From positions 1 to 36,239 of the forward strand of contig JAUIAC010000028.1 of NCBI GenBank assembly GCA_030425545.1: a stretch of 36,239 nt of DNA, read 5' to 3'. The position numbers and the translations under genes are program-made. Within the stretch, counting starts at the first letter, position 1; each line of letters begins with the position of its first letter. Positions 23,613-32,370 of this stretch are shown here, piece after piece. The DNA is from a bacterium. Lineage in GTDB: Bacteria > Myxococcota_A > UBA9042. Under the pieces are notes generated by a model. It made no database searches and was not told the origin of the DNA. It worked only from the letters and a program-made list of their open reading frames with translations.

Positions 23613-24713
23613 GTGCGCCTGCGCCACCGCGTCCTGCTGCTGCTCGCGGCCTTGCTCGCCGGGGCCGTGGGGGCGCTGGCGGTGGTGGCGGTGCGGCTGC
23701 TGCACGAGGTCGGCGCGGCCAGCGATGTGGGCACGGCGACGGCCGCAGCGAGCCGGGTGCTGTGGCTGGGCGCCGGGGCCGTGGCCGCCCTGGCGGTGGG
23801 CATCGGCGGCGTCGCGTCACGGCTGTGGATCGTGGCGCCGCTCGAGGCGCTGGCGCGCGAGGTGGGCGCGGGCGGGCAGGAGGAGATCGACGCGCTGCGG
23901 CAGAGCCTCGCCGCCCTGCGGCGCGACCTGGAGCGGGCGCACATCGACCGGGAGGGCCAGCTCGGCGCCATCGAGTCGCTGCTGGAGCGCGCCGACGCGC
24001 GGCTCGCGGCCACCGATCGGCTGGCCATGACCGGTCAGCTCGCCCTGGGCGCGGCCCACGAGCTCGGCTCGCCGCTCGCCATCGCCGTGGCCTGCGTCGA
24101 CAGCCTGCGCTACAGCCGGCCCGCGGACGCAGGCGACGACCCGGCGGCGGGCTACGTCGACCGCATCGACGACGCCCTCGGCCGCATCGACGCCATCTTG
24201 CGCGAGCTCAACGCCTTCGGCTTGCAGGAGCGCGCGGCCACCGCCGACGAGCGCACCCAGGTGGTGGCCGTGGCGACGCAGACCCTGGCCCTGGCGCGCA
24301 TGCACAAGAAGTGTCGTCAGCTGGACCTGGCCCTGGTGGGCGCGGAGCCGCTCGCCCAGGTGGCGGTGACCCTGCCCCGCCGGCATCTCGAGCAGGTGCT
24401 GCTGAACCTGGTGATCAACGCCGCCGACGCCACCGAGCGCCGCGGCCGGGTCGAGCTGCGGCTGCGCCTCGACGGCGAGCGGGTGCTCCTGGCCCTGCAC
24501 GACGACGGCGAGGGGGTGCCGGTGGAGCGGCAGCGCCGGGTCTTCGAGCCCTTCTACACGTCCAAGCCGCCGGACATCGGCTCCGGCCTCGGCCTGGCGG
24601 TCAGCCGCCGCCTCGCGCGCGCCGTGGGTGGGGAGCTGACCCTGGCCGAGAGCGACCTCGGCGGCGCCTGCTTCACCCTGACCCTGCCTGTGGCCCCCAG
24701 CGAGGCGCGCTGA
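23613..24713 (+). CDS. Membrane sensor histidine kinase
   Basis: A 366-aa sensor kinase with two transmembrane helices (about 7-29 and 49-68) enclosing a very short periplasmic loop, so it probably senses the membrane itself or a partner protein. A coiled coil follows (about 78-135). The phosphoacceptor is H149 in GQLALGAAHELGSPL. The ATP-binding domain shows the N-box (NLVINAADA, N269), the G1 motif (DDGEG, D298), an F-box (RRVFEPFYTSK) and G2 (GSGLGL, 324-328). The HELxxPL form of the H-box is typical of RegB/NtrB-like kinases. The GTG start lies 3 nt after the prepilin peptidase stop, suggesting a shared transcript. No response regulator is in the window, so it is an orphan here. It is convergent with the next gene. 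Confidence 0.9.
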   Translation: MRLRHRVLLLLAALLAGAVGALAVVAVRLLHEVGAASDVGTATAAASRVLWLGAGAVAALAVGIGGVASRLWIVAPLEALAREVGAGGQEEIDALRQSLAALRRDLERAHIDREGQLGAIESLLERADARLAATDRLAMTGQLALGAAHELGSPLAIAVACVDSLRYSRPADAGDDPAAGYVDRIDDALGRIDAILRELNAFGLQERAATADERTQVVAVATQTLALARMHKKCRQLDLALVGAEPLAQVAVTLPRRHLEQVLLNLVINAADATERRGRVELRLRLDGERVLLALHDDGEGVPVERQRRVFEPFYTSKPPDIGSGLGLAVSRRLARAVGGELTLAESDLGGACFTLTLPVAPSEAR

Positions 24714-24731
24714 GCCCGGCCCTGTGCCCGG

Positions 24732-27700
24732 CTACTTCTTGTCGTTGGTGCTGCAGACGTACTTCTTGGTCCAGTAGCTGCAGTTGCCGTCGTTGTAGCG
24801 GATGTCGTTGACGTCCCACTTGTACATGCTCAGCCAGCAGGTCGACGTGTAGTCGCCGTTGGGCTCGGAGTACTTGCTGTCGCGCAGCCACCAGCGCCCT
24901 CCGTCCCCGACCCGCCAGCCGCTGCAGCCGCTGCCGTAGCTGCCCGGGTGGCGCATGACGCAGCCCGTGTAGTTGCCGCCGTTGCCGACCTTGTACACGC
25001 CCGGGATCGTCGTGAAATAGCTGGTGCCGTACTTGGCCAGCATCGCGCTCCAGTGGGCCTTGGAGCGGGGCATGACCATGGTCAGGCCGAGGTCCTTGCA
25101 GCTGTCGTTGTCGGTGAAGCGGTAGGTCGTCTTGCCCGAGGCCACGGGGTAGAAGGTGTAGCCGCCGCCCTCGGTGGTCATGTCGCAGTAGACCTTCAGC
25201 GAGGCCGATTTCGCGGTCTTGACGTAGTAGTCGCCGTCCTGCTTCGCGAGCGAGGGCCGCTGGGTGAGCAGGTCGAGGCAGCTCGCCGCCGGGTTGGACG
25301 CCGTGCCGTAGGTGGGGTCCTCGAGCGCCCCCTTCACCGACACGCAGAGCACCGCGAGGGTCCGACTGCACACGGTCTGCTCTTGCCGGAGCATCTGCCG
25401 GGCGTCCACCTCGGTGTTCTGGCCGAGCACGCTGGAGGACGCAGACGTCCAGTCGTTGCAGCTCTTGCCCGAGACGTAGGTGCCCGTGGTCGACGAGCCC
25501 GTCCAGCCGTCCGCGTCATACCAGTCGGGCGAGGCGCCCGTGTTCTCGTCGATCAGCCGATTGTGAAAGGTAAAGAGCGTCGGGGAGTAGCTGTAAGATC
25601 CGTCGAAGATGTCCGCCCAGCTGTTGAACAGCTTCTGACCCTTGATGTTGACGACCGGCAGGCCGGTGGCGTTCGAGCCGGTGATCAGGTCCTTGACGTG
25701 CTGCTTGCTGCTCGACAGGAAGGCCTTGAACACCTCGGTGCGCCCGGCGGCCTTGGCCTCCTTGTTGCACAGCGCGTCGGCGCCGGTGAGGCCGCCGAGG
25801 TTGCCGTTGTGGGCGTTGTGCAGCCCGGCGATGACGACGCTCTTGAGCGGCGCGTGCAGGGAGACCACGCACTTGCCGCTCTTGCAGACCATGTTGGACC
25901 CGCAGACCGTGTCGTCGCTGACGGCGACGGCCTGGCAGCCCTTGAGCTTGTCGCAGCTGTCGGTGGTGCACGCGTTGCCGTCGGAGCACACCAGCGGTTT
26001 GCCGGCCGCGCACTTGCCCGCCACGCAGCTGTCCTTGTCGGTGCACGCCGAGCCGTCGGTGCAGGCGGCGCCGTCCTTCACCGGGGTGTACACGCAGCCC
26101 TTGGCCTTGTCGCAGCTGTCGCTGGTGCAGACGTTGTTGTCGTCGCAGGTCACCTTGGCGCTGCTCTGGCACTTGCCGCTGACGCAGCCGTCGCCCACCG
26201 TGCAGGCGTCGTTGTCGTCGCAGACCTTGCCCGCCTTCCAGAACAGCCAGGGGATGACGGTGCCGTAGCTCACCGCGCTCGTCGCCTCGATGGTGAGCCC
26301 CACCTTGCCGTCCACCGTGGGCTTGGCCCCCACGCTCCACAGCGGGCTGTACTTCCCGGCCTGCGAGTAGGCGTTGTACTTCACCGGCTGGCTGCCGTTG
26401 ATCGACCAGGTGATGAACTCGCTGCTGTGCTCGTAGTCCCCCTGGGTGATCAGGCGCAGGTGCAGGCCGCCAGCATGGCTGGGCACGGCGATGGTCCACA
26501 CCCCCTTGACCCCGTTGTAGACCGGCTTCTTGCTGTCGGCCTTGAAGCCCGACTCGGTCGGCTCGGCCTTGTAGCTGCAGCCGCTCCAGGTGACGCAGCT
26601 GTCCACGGTGCACACGCTGCCGTCGTCGCAGTCCTTCTTCTTCCCGGGCACGCACTTGCCGCCGGCACACTGGTCCACGTCGGTGCAGGCGTTGTTGTCG
26701 GTGCAGGTGAGCGTGTGGGGCAGGTTCACGCAGCCCTTGGCCTTGTCGCAGCTGTCGCTCGTGCAGGCGTTCTTGTCGTCACAGTCGAGCTTCACGAACT
26801 GGCCGCAGGTGCCGTTCTTGCAGGTGTCCTTGACCGTGCAGGCGTCGCCGTCGTCGCAGGGCTGGCTGTTGGGGGCGAAGACGCAGCCCTTGGCCTTGTC
26901 GCAGCTGTCGGTGGTGCACGGGTTGCTGTCGACGCAGATGCGCTTGCCGCCCGAGACGCACTGGGTGGCGGCGCAGGCGTCGTTGACGGTGCAGGCGTCG
27001 CCGTCGGTGCAGGGCGCGGTGTTGGCTTTGTAGACGCAGCCCTTGGCCAGGTCGCAGCTGTCGTCCGTGCAGGGGTTGCTGTCGTCGCAGGCCTTGGCCT
27101 TGCCGGGCGTGCAGGCCCCGCCCTTGCACACGTCGCCCGTGGTGCAGGCGTTGCCGTCGCTGCACTTGCCGCTGTTGGCGGTGAACGTGCAGCCGGTCTT
27201 CTTGTCGCAGCTGTCGTCCGTGCAGGGGTTGCCGTCGCTGCACTTGAGCGTGGCGGCCGAGGTGCACTGGCCGTCCTTGCACACGTCGCTGAGCGTGCAG
27301 ACGTCGCCGTCGGTGCACAGCGCGGCGACGTTGGTGTGGGCGCAGCCCGTGCTGACGGCGCAGCTGTCGGCGGTGCACACGTTGTTGTCGTCGCAGTCGA
27401 CCGCCTGGCCCGGCTGGCAGGCACCCTTGGCGCACTGGTCGCCCGCGGTGCAGGCGTTGCCGTCGGTGCAGGTCAGCTGGTTGGGCAGGCTCACGCAGCC
27501 GCCGGGGCCGCTGTCGCCCCCCTTGGTGCAGGTGTCGGTCGTACACACGTTGCCGTCGTCACAGTCGGCCGCGGGGCCGGACACGCAGCTGCCGGCCTTG
27601 CAGGCGTCCCCGGCCGTGCAGGGGTCACCGTCGGTGCAGGGCACGTCGATGTCCTTGTGCTGACAGCCGATCTTGGGGTCGCAGCTGTCCGCCGTGCACA

Positions 27701-29588
27701 CCTGACTGTCGTCGCAGCTGAAGGTCAGCTGGGCGACGCACTCGCCCTTCACGCAGGCGTCGTCCTTGGTACACGCGTTGCCGTCCGAGCAGGTGGCGCT
27801 GCCGGGCAGGTTGACGCAGCCGCTCTTGGCGTCGCAGGTGTCGGTGGTGCAGGGGTTGCCGTCGCCGCAGCTCTGCGGGGCGCCCGCCACACAGCTGCCG
27901 CCCTTGCAGGTGTCGTCCTGCGTGCAGATGTCGCCGTCAGCGCAGGGCGAGGTGTTCGGCGCGCTCTGGCAGCCCTTGGTCGGGTCGCAGCTCTCGGTGG
28001 TGCAGACGTTGCCGTCGTCGCACTGGCTCGGCGTCGTCGCCGTACAGCTCCCGCCCGAGCAGGTCTCGCCCGTGGTGCAGCTGTTGTTGTCGTCGCACTT
28101 GGCGGCGTTGTTCATGGTCACGCAGCCGAGCTTGGGGTCGCAGCTGTCGTCGGTGCAGGGGTTGCCGTCGTCGCAGTCGAAGCTGCCGCCGCCGACGCAC
28201 TTGCCCGCGGCGCACTGGTCCCCCGTGGTGCACACGCTGCCGTCGGTGCAGGGCTTGTCGTTGTTGGTGTGGGTGCAGCCGGCGCTCGGGTCGCAGCTGT
28301 CGGTGGTGCAGGCGTTGTCGTCGTCGCAGCTGTCCACGGCGCCGCTCGCGCACTGGCCCTTGCCGTCGCAGCCGTCGCCCACGGTGCAGGCGTTGCCGTC
28401 CGTGCAGGTCGCGCCCACGGGCATGGGCGCCGTGGTGCAGCCCAGCTTGGGGTTGCACAGGTCAGCGGTGCAGGGGTTGTTGTCGTCGCAGGTCAGCGCG
28501 GCGCCGGGCGCGCACTGGGCTTCCTTGCAGGCGTCGCCCTGGGTGCAGGCGTCGTCGTCGCTGCAGGTCGCCGCGTTGGCGAGGTGGACGCAGCCGGTCT
28601 TCGGGTCACAGCTGTCGTCGGTGCAGACGTTGTCGTCGTCGCAGGAGGTCGCCGCGCCGGGCAGGCACGCGCCGTTGCCGCAGGTGTCCCCCGCGGTGCA
28701 GGCGTCGCCGTCGTCGCACCCGCCGGCGGCCGCCGCGTAGACGCAGCCCTTGGCCTGGTCGCAGCTGTCGGCCGTGCAGACCTTGCCGTCGTCGCAGGAC
28801 ACCGGTGTGCCCGGCGTGCAGGCGGCGCCCTTGCACAGGTCCCCCTCGGTGCAGGCGTCGTCGTCGTCGCAGGCGCCGGCGCTGGCGACGGAGAGGCAGC
28901 CCTTGGCCTCGTCGCAGCTGTCGCTGGTGCAGGGGTTGCCGTCGTCGCAGTCCTTGGGGGTGCCGGACACGCAGGCGCCGTCGGCGCAGCTGTCGCCCTC
29001 CGTGCACGCGTCCCCGTCGGAGCAGTCGCTGCCGCCCGGCCCGTGCACGCACCCGGCGCTCTTGTCGCAGCTGTCGGTGGTGCAGGCGTTGTTGTCGTCG
29101 CAGCTGGTGGCGGTGCCCGGCAGGCACGCGCCCTGGTCGTCGCACGTGTCGTCCGGCGTGCAGGCGTCGCCGTCGCTGCAGGGGCTGCCCGCGGCCAGCG
29201 GCGTCTCCTGGCAGGTCTTGCTCGCGCCGCAGGTCACCTTCACGCAGGCGGCCTCCGGCTTGGCACAGTCGTCGTCCTTCTCGCAGGGCGCGCCACCAGC
29301 GTCGCTCGCGTCGCCAGCGCCGTCGGTGCCGATGTCTGCCGCGTCGCTCGTGGCGTCGCCGAGCGCGCCGTCGTCCTCGAGCCCGCCGTCGCCGCCCTCG
29401 CCGTCGCCGACCTGGCCGCCGTCGATCACCGCGTCGAGCGAGGCGTCGTCGTCCTCAGCGGTCGGCATGTTGTCGCCGCAGCCCACGGCCAGGGCGAGCG
29501 CCAGGGTCAGCGCTGACAGGCGGCCGACCCGCGGGCGGGCGAGGGAGACGCGGGGCGCGGCGGCGCGCAGATCGTTCAGCGGGGTCAT
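24732..29588 (-). CDS. Giant Cys-repeat lipoprotein with endostatin-like and fibrinogen/GON-like domains
   Basis: A 1618-aa lipoprotein. The ATG at 29588 gives a signal peptide ending LAVGC (Cys37), then an acidic Asp/Gly/Ala linker (about 47-98). Seventeen roughly 51-residue units follow (about 134-1004), each with a DGxACTxxDxC half and a CDDxNxCTxDSCDxxxGC half. A beta-rich insert at about 1007-1119 (KPVYNGVKGVWTIAVPSH, DYEHSSEFITWSING) is followed by two more units. Residues about 1247-1415 match the endostatin fold: GNLGGLTGADALCNKEAKA, VFKAFLSSSKQ, PVVNIKGQKLFNSWADIF and the final AVLCVSVK. The end (about 1434-1618) begins like fibrinogen-C or GON domains (DGDYYVKT...VYCDMTTEGGGYTF). 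It is divergent from yajC and likely surface exposed. Function unknown; an extended stalk presenting two ligand-binding heads is inferred. Confidence 0.85.
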   Translation of the reverse strand: MTPLNDLRAAAPRVSLARPRVGRLSALTLALALAVGCGDNMPTAEDDDASLDAVIDGGQVGDGEGGDGGLEDDGALGDATSDAADIGTDGAGDASDAGGAPCEKDDDCAKPEAACVKVTCGASKTCQETPLAAGSPCSDGDACTPDDTCDDQGACLPGTATSCDDNNACTTDSCDKSAGCVHGPGGSDCSDGDACTEGDSCADGACVSGTPKDCDDGNPCTSDSCDEAKGCLSVASAGACDDDDACTEGDLCKGAACTPGTPVSCDDGKVCTADSCDQAKGCVYAAAAGGCDDGDACTAGDTCGNGACLPGAATSCDDDNVCTDDSCDPKTGCVHLANAATCSDDDACTQGDACKEAQCAPGAALTCDDNNPCTADLCNPKLGCTTAPMPVGATCTDGNACTVGDGCDGKGQCASGAVDSCDDDNACTTDSCDPSAGCTHTNNDKPCTDGSVCTTGDQCAAGKCVGGGSFDCDDGNPCTDDSCDPKLGCVTMNNAAKCDDNNSCTTGETCSGGSCTATTPSQCDDGNVCTTESCDPTKGCQSAPNTSPCADGDICTQDDTCKGGSCVAGAPQSCGDGNPCTTDTCDAKSGCVNLPGSATCSDGNACTKDDACVKGECVAQLTFSCDDSQVCTADSCDPKIGCQHKDIDVPCTDGDPCTAGDACKAGSCVSGPAADCDDGNVCTTDTCTKGGDSGPGGCVSLPNQLTCTDGNACTAGDQCAKGACQPGQAVDCDDNNVCTADSCAVSTGCAHTNVAALCTDGDVCTLSDVCKDGQCTSAATLKCSDGNPCTDDSCDKKTGCTFTANSGKCSDGNACTTGDVCKGGACTPGKAKACDDSNPCTDDSCDLAKGCVYKANTAPCTDGDACTVNDACAATQCVSGGKRICVDSNPCTTDSCDKAKGCVFAPNSQPCDDGDACTVKDTCKNGTCGQFVKLDCDDKNACTSDSCDKAKGCVNLPHTLTCTDNNACTDVDQCAGGKCVPGKKKDCDDGSVCTVDSCVTWSGCSYKAEPTESGFKADSKKPVYNGVKGVWTIAVPSHAGGLHLRLITQGDYEHSSEFITWSINGSQPVKYNAYSQAGKYSPLWSVGAKPTVDGKVGLTIEATSAVSYGTVIPWLFWKAGKVCDDNDACTVGDGCVSGKCQSSAKVTCDDNNVCTSDSCDKAKGCVYTPVKDGAACTDGSACTDKDSCVAGKCAAGKPLVCSDGNACTTDSCDKLKGCQAVAVSDDTVCGSNMVCKSGKCVVSLHAPLKSVVIAGLHNAHNGNLGGLTGADALCNKEAKAAGRTEVFKAFLSSSKQHVKDLITGSNATGLPVVNIKGQKLFNSWADIFDGSYSYSPTLFTFHNRLIDENTGASPDWYDADGWTGSSTTGTYVSGKSCNDWTSASSSVLGQNTEVDARQMLRQEQTVCSRTLAVLCVSVKGALEDPTYGTASNPAASCLDLLTQRPSLAKQDGDYYVKTAKSASLKVYCDMTTEGGGYTFYPVASGKTTYRFTDNDSCKDLGLTMVMPRSKAHWSAMLAKYGTSYFTTIPGVYKVGNGGNYTGCVMRHPGSYGSGCSGWRVGDGGRWWLRDSKYSEPNGDYTSTCWLSMYKWDVNDIRYNDGNCSYWTKKYVCSTNDKK
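26575..29190 (-). repeat. Tandem array of 17 approx. 153-bp coding repeats
   Basis: Inside the giant lipoprotein gene, a unit of about 51 codons repeats 17 times. Each ends in the CTxDSCDxxxGC motif and starts near DGxACTxxDxC. Most units keep the full cysteine pattern; unit 11 has an insertion (TKGGDSGPGG) and unit 12 replaces SCD with SCA. Two further units (about 25920-26230) lie beyond the inserted beta domain. The DNA repeats are imperfect, so the array is old enough to have diverged. Confidence 0.85.
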
Positions 29589-30013
29589 GGTGGACGTCCA
29601 AGGGGTCGGCTCGCACCGGCGCGTGGGCCGGCGCCGGGACCGTGGCGAAGGGGAGGGGCAGGCGGCCGCCCCGAGATCGCGCGCACCCTCCGGGTTGCCC
29701 GATCCCGTGTCAACCGGCGCGACGGCGCTGAGGCCCTGCGCGCGTCGCTGCAGCGGGCCCGCGGCCCCCGGTCAACCCGCGGAAAGCCAGCGCCCGCGGC
29801 CCCAGCTAAGGCCCGGACTTCATTGACCGCATTTCGGTGGTCTGCTACAAGCCAGCCCTCCGCGCTCCAGGCCAGCCCTGGGTCGCGGATGCTTTCTATG
29901 TGATTCCAAGCACTTGAGCGCGCCACTCTGAGCGTGCCAGGTCGTCGCCCTGGGGCGGGGTCACCCCCTCTGCCCGGCAGCTGCCGCGCGGACGAGCGAG
30001 GAGAAGAGACCGG
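29589..30013. promoter_or_regulatory. Divergent intergenic region between the giant lipoprotein and yajC, with structured yajC leader
   Basis: These 425 nt contain no credible gene. On the minus strand a perfect -35 (TTGACA, 29708-29713) faces the lipoprotein gene but lacks a good -10. The plus-strand yajC promoter is at 29823. The predicted yajC leader (about 29858-30013) has a 9-nt direct repeat, GCCAGCCCT at 29851-29859 and 29871-29879. It also has two hairpins with identical arms, CCAGG/CCTGG at 29867-29871/29877-29881 and at 29937-29941/29949-29953. A four-codon ORF (ATG CTT TCT ATG TGA, 29889-29903) lies between them. Confidence 0.5.
29823..29851 (+). promoter_or_regulatory. Promoter of the yajC-secD-secF operon
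   Basis: TTGACC (29823-29828), a 17-nt spacer and TACAAG (29846-29851), with TG one base upstream of the -10 (TGCTACAAG, an extended -10). This is the best sigma70-type promoter in the window. Transcription should start near 29858, giving a leader of about 155 nt. Confidence 0.65.
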
Positions 30014-30439
30014 ATGAGCCTGACGCTGAACCACATCGCCGGGGGCCTGCTGCAGCTGGCCCAGGCCGACCCCGGGGCGCCTAGCAGCGCCGCTGGTGGC
30101 GCGGCCGCGGCCGCCGCCGAGGGCGCAGCCAAGGGCCCGGGAGCCGGCGGCTTCCTGGAGCAGATCCTCATCTTCGGCGCCATCTTCCTGGTCTTCTGGC
30201 TCCTCATCCTCCGTCCGCAGCAGAAGAAGGCGAAGGAGCACAAGAGCTTCGTCGAGACGCTCAAGGTGGGGACCGACGTGGTCACCTCCTCCGGCATCTT
30301 CGGCAAGATCACCGCCATTGACGACGTCGCTGTGAAGCTTGAGATCGCCCCCAAGGTGGTGATCAAGGTGCTGAAGAGCCAGGTCGCCGGCGTCGAAGCC
30401 CAGGCGGCCGAGGCCGTCGCGAGCGCCAACGCGCGCTAG
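30014..30439 (+). CDS. yajC: Preprotein translocase accessory subunit YajC
   Basis: A 141-aa single-pass inner-membrane protein of the SecDF-YajC complex, which assists Sec-dependent export. An Ala/Gly-rich N-terminal region (about 18-46) precedes the helix at about 50-67. The diagnostic LLILRPQQKKAKEHKSF follows, then LKVGTDVVTSSGIFGKI, which is the standard YajC cytoplasmic motif. The N-terminal Ala-rich extension makes it longer than the 110-aa E. coli protein. GAGGAG lies about 10 nt before the ATG. It is the first gene of the operon, with secD 122 nt downstream and no terminator between. Upstream tgt/queA, frequent neighbours of yajC, are not present. Confidence 0.96.
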   Translation: MSLTLNHIAGGLLQLAQADPGAPSSAAGGAAAAAAEGAAKGPGAGGFLEQILIFGAIFLVFWLLILRPQQKKAKEHKSFVETLKVGTDVVTSSGIFGKITAIDDVAVKLEIAPKVVIKVLKSQVAGVEAQAAEAVASANAR

Positions 30440-30561
30440 AACGGGCGTCGCAAGCCGGCGCCGCAGACCTGCGGCCCCGACCCCGACGTCACAGACAACG
30501 CCGCCGCGGCATCGCGGAGAGGCAGCTCAGAACCCCGCGCCGGTGCGGGCAGGAAGACTCA

Positions 30562-32370
30562 ATGAACAACAAGCGTGACTGGAAGACCTGGTTCGTGATG
30601 GGGCTCGCCGCGCTGGCGGTGCTCTCGATCGTGCCGACCTTCGTGCCCGGTCTCCCCTCGTTCTACACGTCGATCTTCAGCGGCCGCCTGAACTACGGGC
30701 TCGACCTCAAGGGCGGGCTCGAGCTCAAGTACACGGTCGACTACAAGAAGGCGATCAACGACAACACCAACAAGCTGCGCGACACGCTGCGCTCGCGGCT
30801 GGTGGAGAAGTGGGCCGAGAAGGCGGGCAAGGACCCGAACGCGCTCACCGACGCCGAGCGCAAGGCCGCTGAGGCGCGCTTCGACATCAAGCGCTCGCTC
30901 TACAACACGCTCGAGGTCACCTTCAAAGAGGCCGGCGACGCCGCGCTGCTCGACGACGATCTGGTCGACACCATCGACCTGCGCTTCGAGCTCCGCGCCA
31001 GCGGCAACACCGCGACCCTCTTCCTCTCCGACAAGGCGATCGCCGAGATCAAGAACGAGGTGGTCAACCAGACCCTCGACGTGATCCGCAAGCGCGTCGA
31101 CGCCTTCGGTCTGGTCGAGCCCGACGTGCGCCGCAGCGGCGACGCCGACGTCGACGTGCAGCTGCCCGGCCTCAACGAGCGCCAGATGAAGACGGTCCGC
31201 GAGAAGATCGGCCAGGCCGCTCAGCTGACCTTCCGCATGGTGGTGAAGGAGGCCAAGGTCTTCGACGACAAGAAGGACGCGCTCGAGCAGTACAAGAAGT
31301 CGAACCTCGAGAAGGCCAAGACCCTCGAGTGGGTCACCGACAGCCGCGGCGCCTACCTGCGCAGCCAGCGCAAGAGCGAGATCATCAACTTCGTCAAGAC
31401 GGTGCAGGTGCCGGACGACGTGATGATCGGCTACGAGTACGTCGAGGACAAAGACCCGATCAGCGGCGAGGTCAAGGACCGCTACTACCGGACCTACAAC
31501 CTGCAGGCCAACGCGCCGCTGACCGGCGACAACCTCACCCGCGCGGCCGTCGGCTACGGCGACAAGCGCGAGCCGGTGGTCAACCTCGAGTTCGACAGCC
31601 GCGGCGCCACCATCTTCGGCGACCTCACCGAGAAGAACGTCGGCAACCTCATGGCCATCATGCTCGACGGCGACGTCTCGAGCGCCCCGCGCATCAACGA
31701 GCGCATCGGCGGCGGTCGCGCCCAGATCACCCTCGGCGGCGGTCGCAGCGCCGCGCAGCAGATGGACGAGGCCAACGCCCTGGTGACCGTGCTCAACAAC
31801 GGCGCCTACAAGGCCCCGGTCATCAAGGTGCACGACGTCGAGGTCGGCCCCAGCCTGGGTCGCGACGCGGTGCGCTCGGGCATGTTCTCCATCGCCCTCG
31901 GCTTCATCCTCGCCTTCCTCTTCATGATCGCCTACTACCGGCAGGCGGGCGTCATCGCGAACATCGCGCTGCTCTTCAACCTCATCCTGGTGCTGGCGTG
32001 CCTGGTGAGCTTCAACGCGGCGCTGACCCTGCCCGGCATGGCCGGCATCGTGCTGACGGTGGGTATGGCGCTCGACGCCAACGTGCTCATCTTCGAACGT
32101 GTGCGAGAAGAGATCAGAAGCGGCAAGTCCACGCGCAACGCGCTCGACCTCGGCTATGGCAAGGCCTTCTGGACCATCTTCGACGCCCAGATCACCACCG
32201 CCATCGCCGGCTTCGTGCTCATGCAGTACGCGAGCGGGCCCATCTACGGCTTCGCGGTGACCCTGCTCATCGGCATCGGCTGCTCGATGTTCACGTCCAT
32301 CGTGGTCACCCGCATGATCTACACGTACATGCTCGACAGCGGAAAGATCGGCAGCGAGCTGTCCATCTAA
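30562..32370 (+). CDS. secD: Protein translocase subunit SecD
   Basis: A 602-aa inner-membrane RND-type subunit that uses the proton motive force to pull exported proteins through the Sec channel. Helix 1 is at about 11-29. The conserved GLDLKGG (46-52) opens the periplasmic P1 region, which here contains a charged, Lys/Glu-rich segment (about 60-120) and a mid-part with LDVIRKRVDAFGLVEPDV. The five C-terminal helices start near residue 435; the conserved GMALDANVLIFERVREE sequence and the YGKAFWTIFDAQITT segment are present. Length is close to E. coli SecD (615). AGGAAG lies about 8 nt before the ATG. The stop at 32370 is followed by a 177-nt gap before secF, unusually long for this pair. 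Confidence 0.97.
   Translation: MNNKRDWKTWFVMGLAALAVLSIVPTFVPGLPSFYTSIFSGRLNYGLDLKGGLELKYTVDYKKAINDNTNKLRDTLRSRLVEKWAEKAGKDPNALTDAERKAAEARFDIKRSLYNTLEVTFKEAGDAALLDDDLVDTIDLRFELRASGNTATLFLSDKAIAEIKNEVVNQTLDVIRKRVDAFGLVEPDVRRSGDADVDVQLPGLNERQMKTVREKIGQAAQLTFRMVVKEAKVFDDKKDALEQYKKSNLEKAKTLEWVTDSRGAYLRSQRKSEIINFVKTVQVPDDVMIGYEYVEDKDPISGEVKDRYYRTYNLQANAPLTGDNLTRAAVGYGDKREPVVNLEFDSRGATIFGDLTEKNVGNLMAIMLDGDVSSAPRINERIGGGRAQITLGGGRSAAQQMDEANALVTVLNNGAYKAPVIKVHDVEVGPSLGRDAVRSGMFSIALGFILAFLFMIAYYRQAGVIANIALLFNLILVLACLVSFNAALTLPGMAGIVLTVGMALDANVLIFERVREEIRSGKSTRNALDLGYGKAFWTIFDAQITTAIAGFVLMQYASGPIYGFAVTLLIGIGCSMFTSIVVTRMIYTYMLDSGKIGSELSI

Noticed and set aside
25920-29190. Regular DNA repeats that could be taken for a CRISPR or satellite array
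   Set aside because: The repeats are in frame, about 153 bp, diverged, and encode a disulfide-rich protein module; there are no spacers.
24948-29516. A 1522-codon open frame on the plus strand opposite the giant lipoprotein
   Set aside because: The Val/Ala/Gly repeats are the reverse reading of the GAC/TGC-rich Cys units; no signal, motif or ribosome site.
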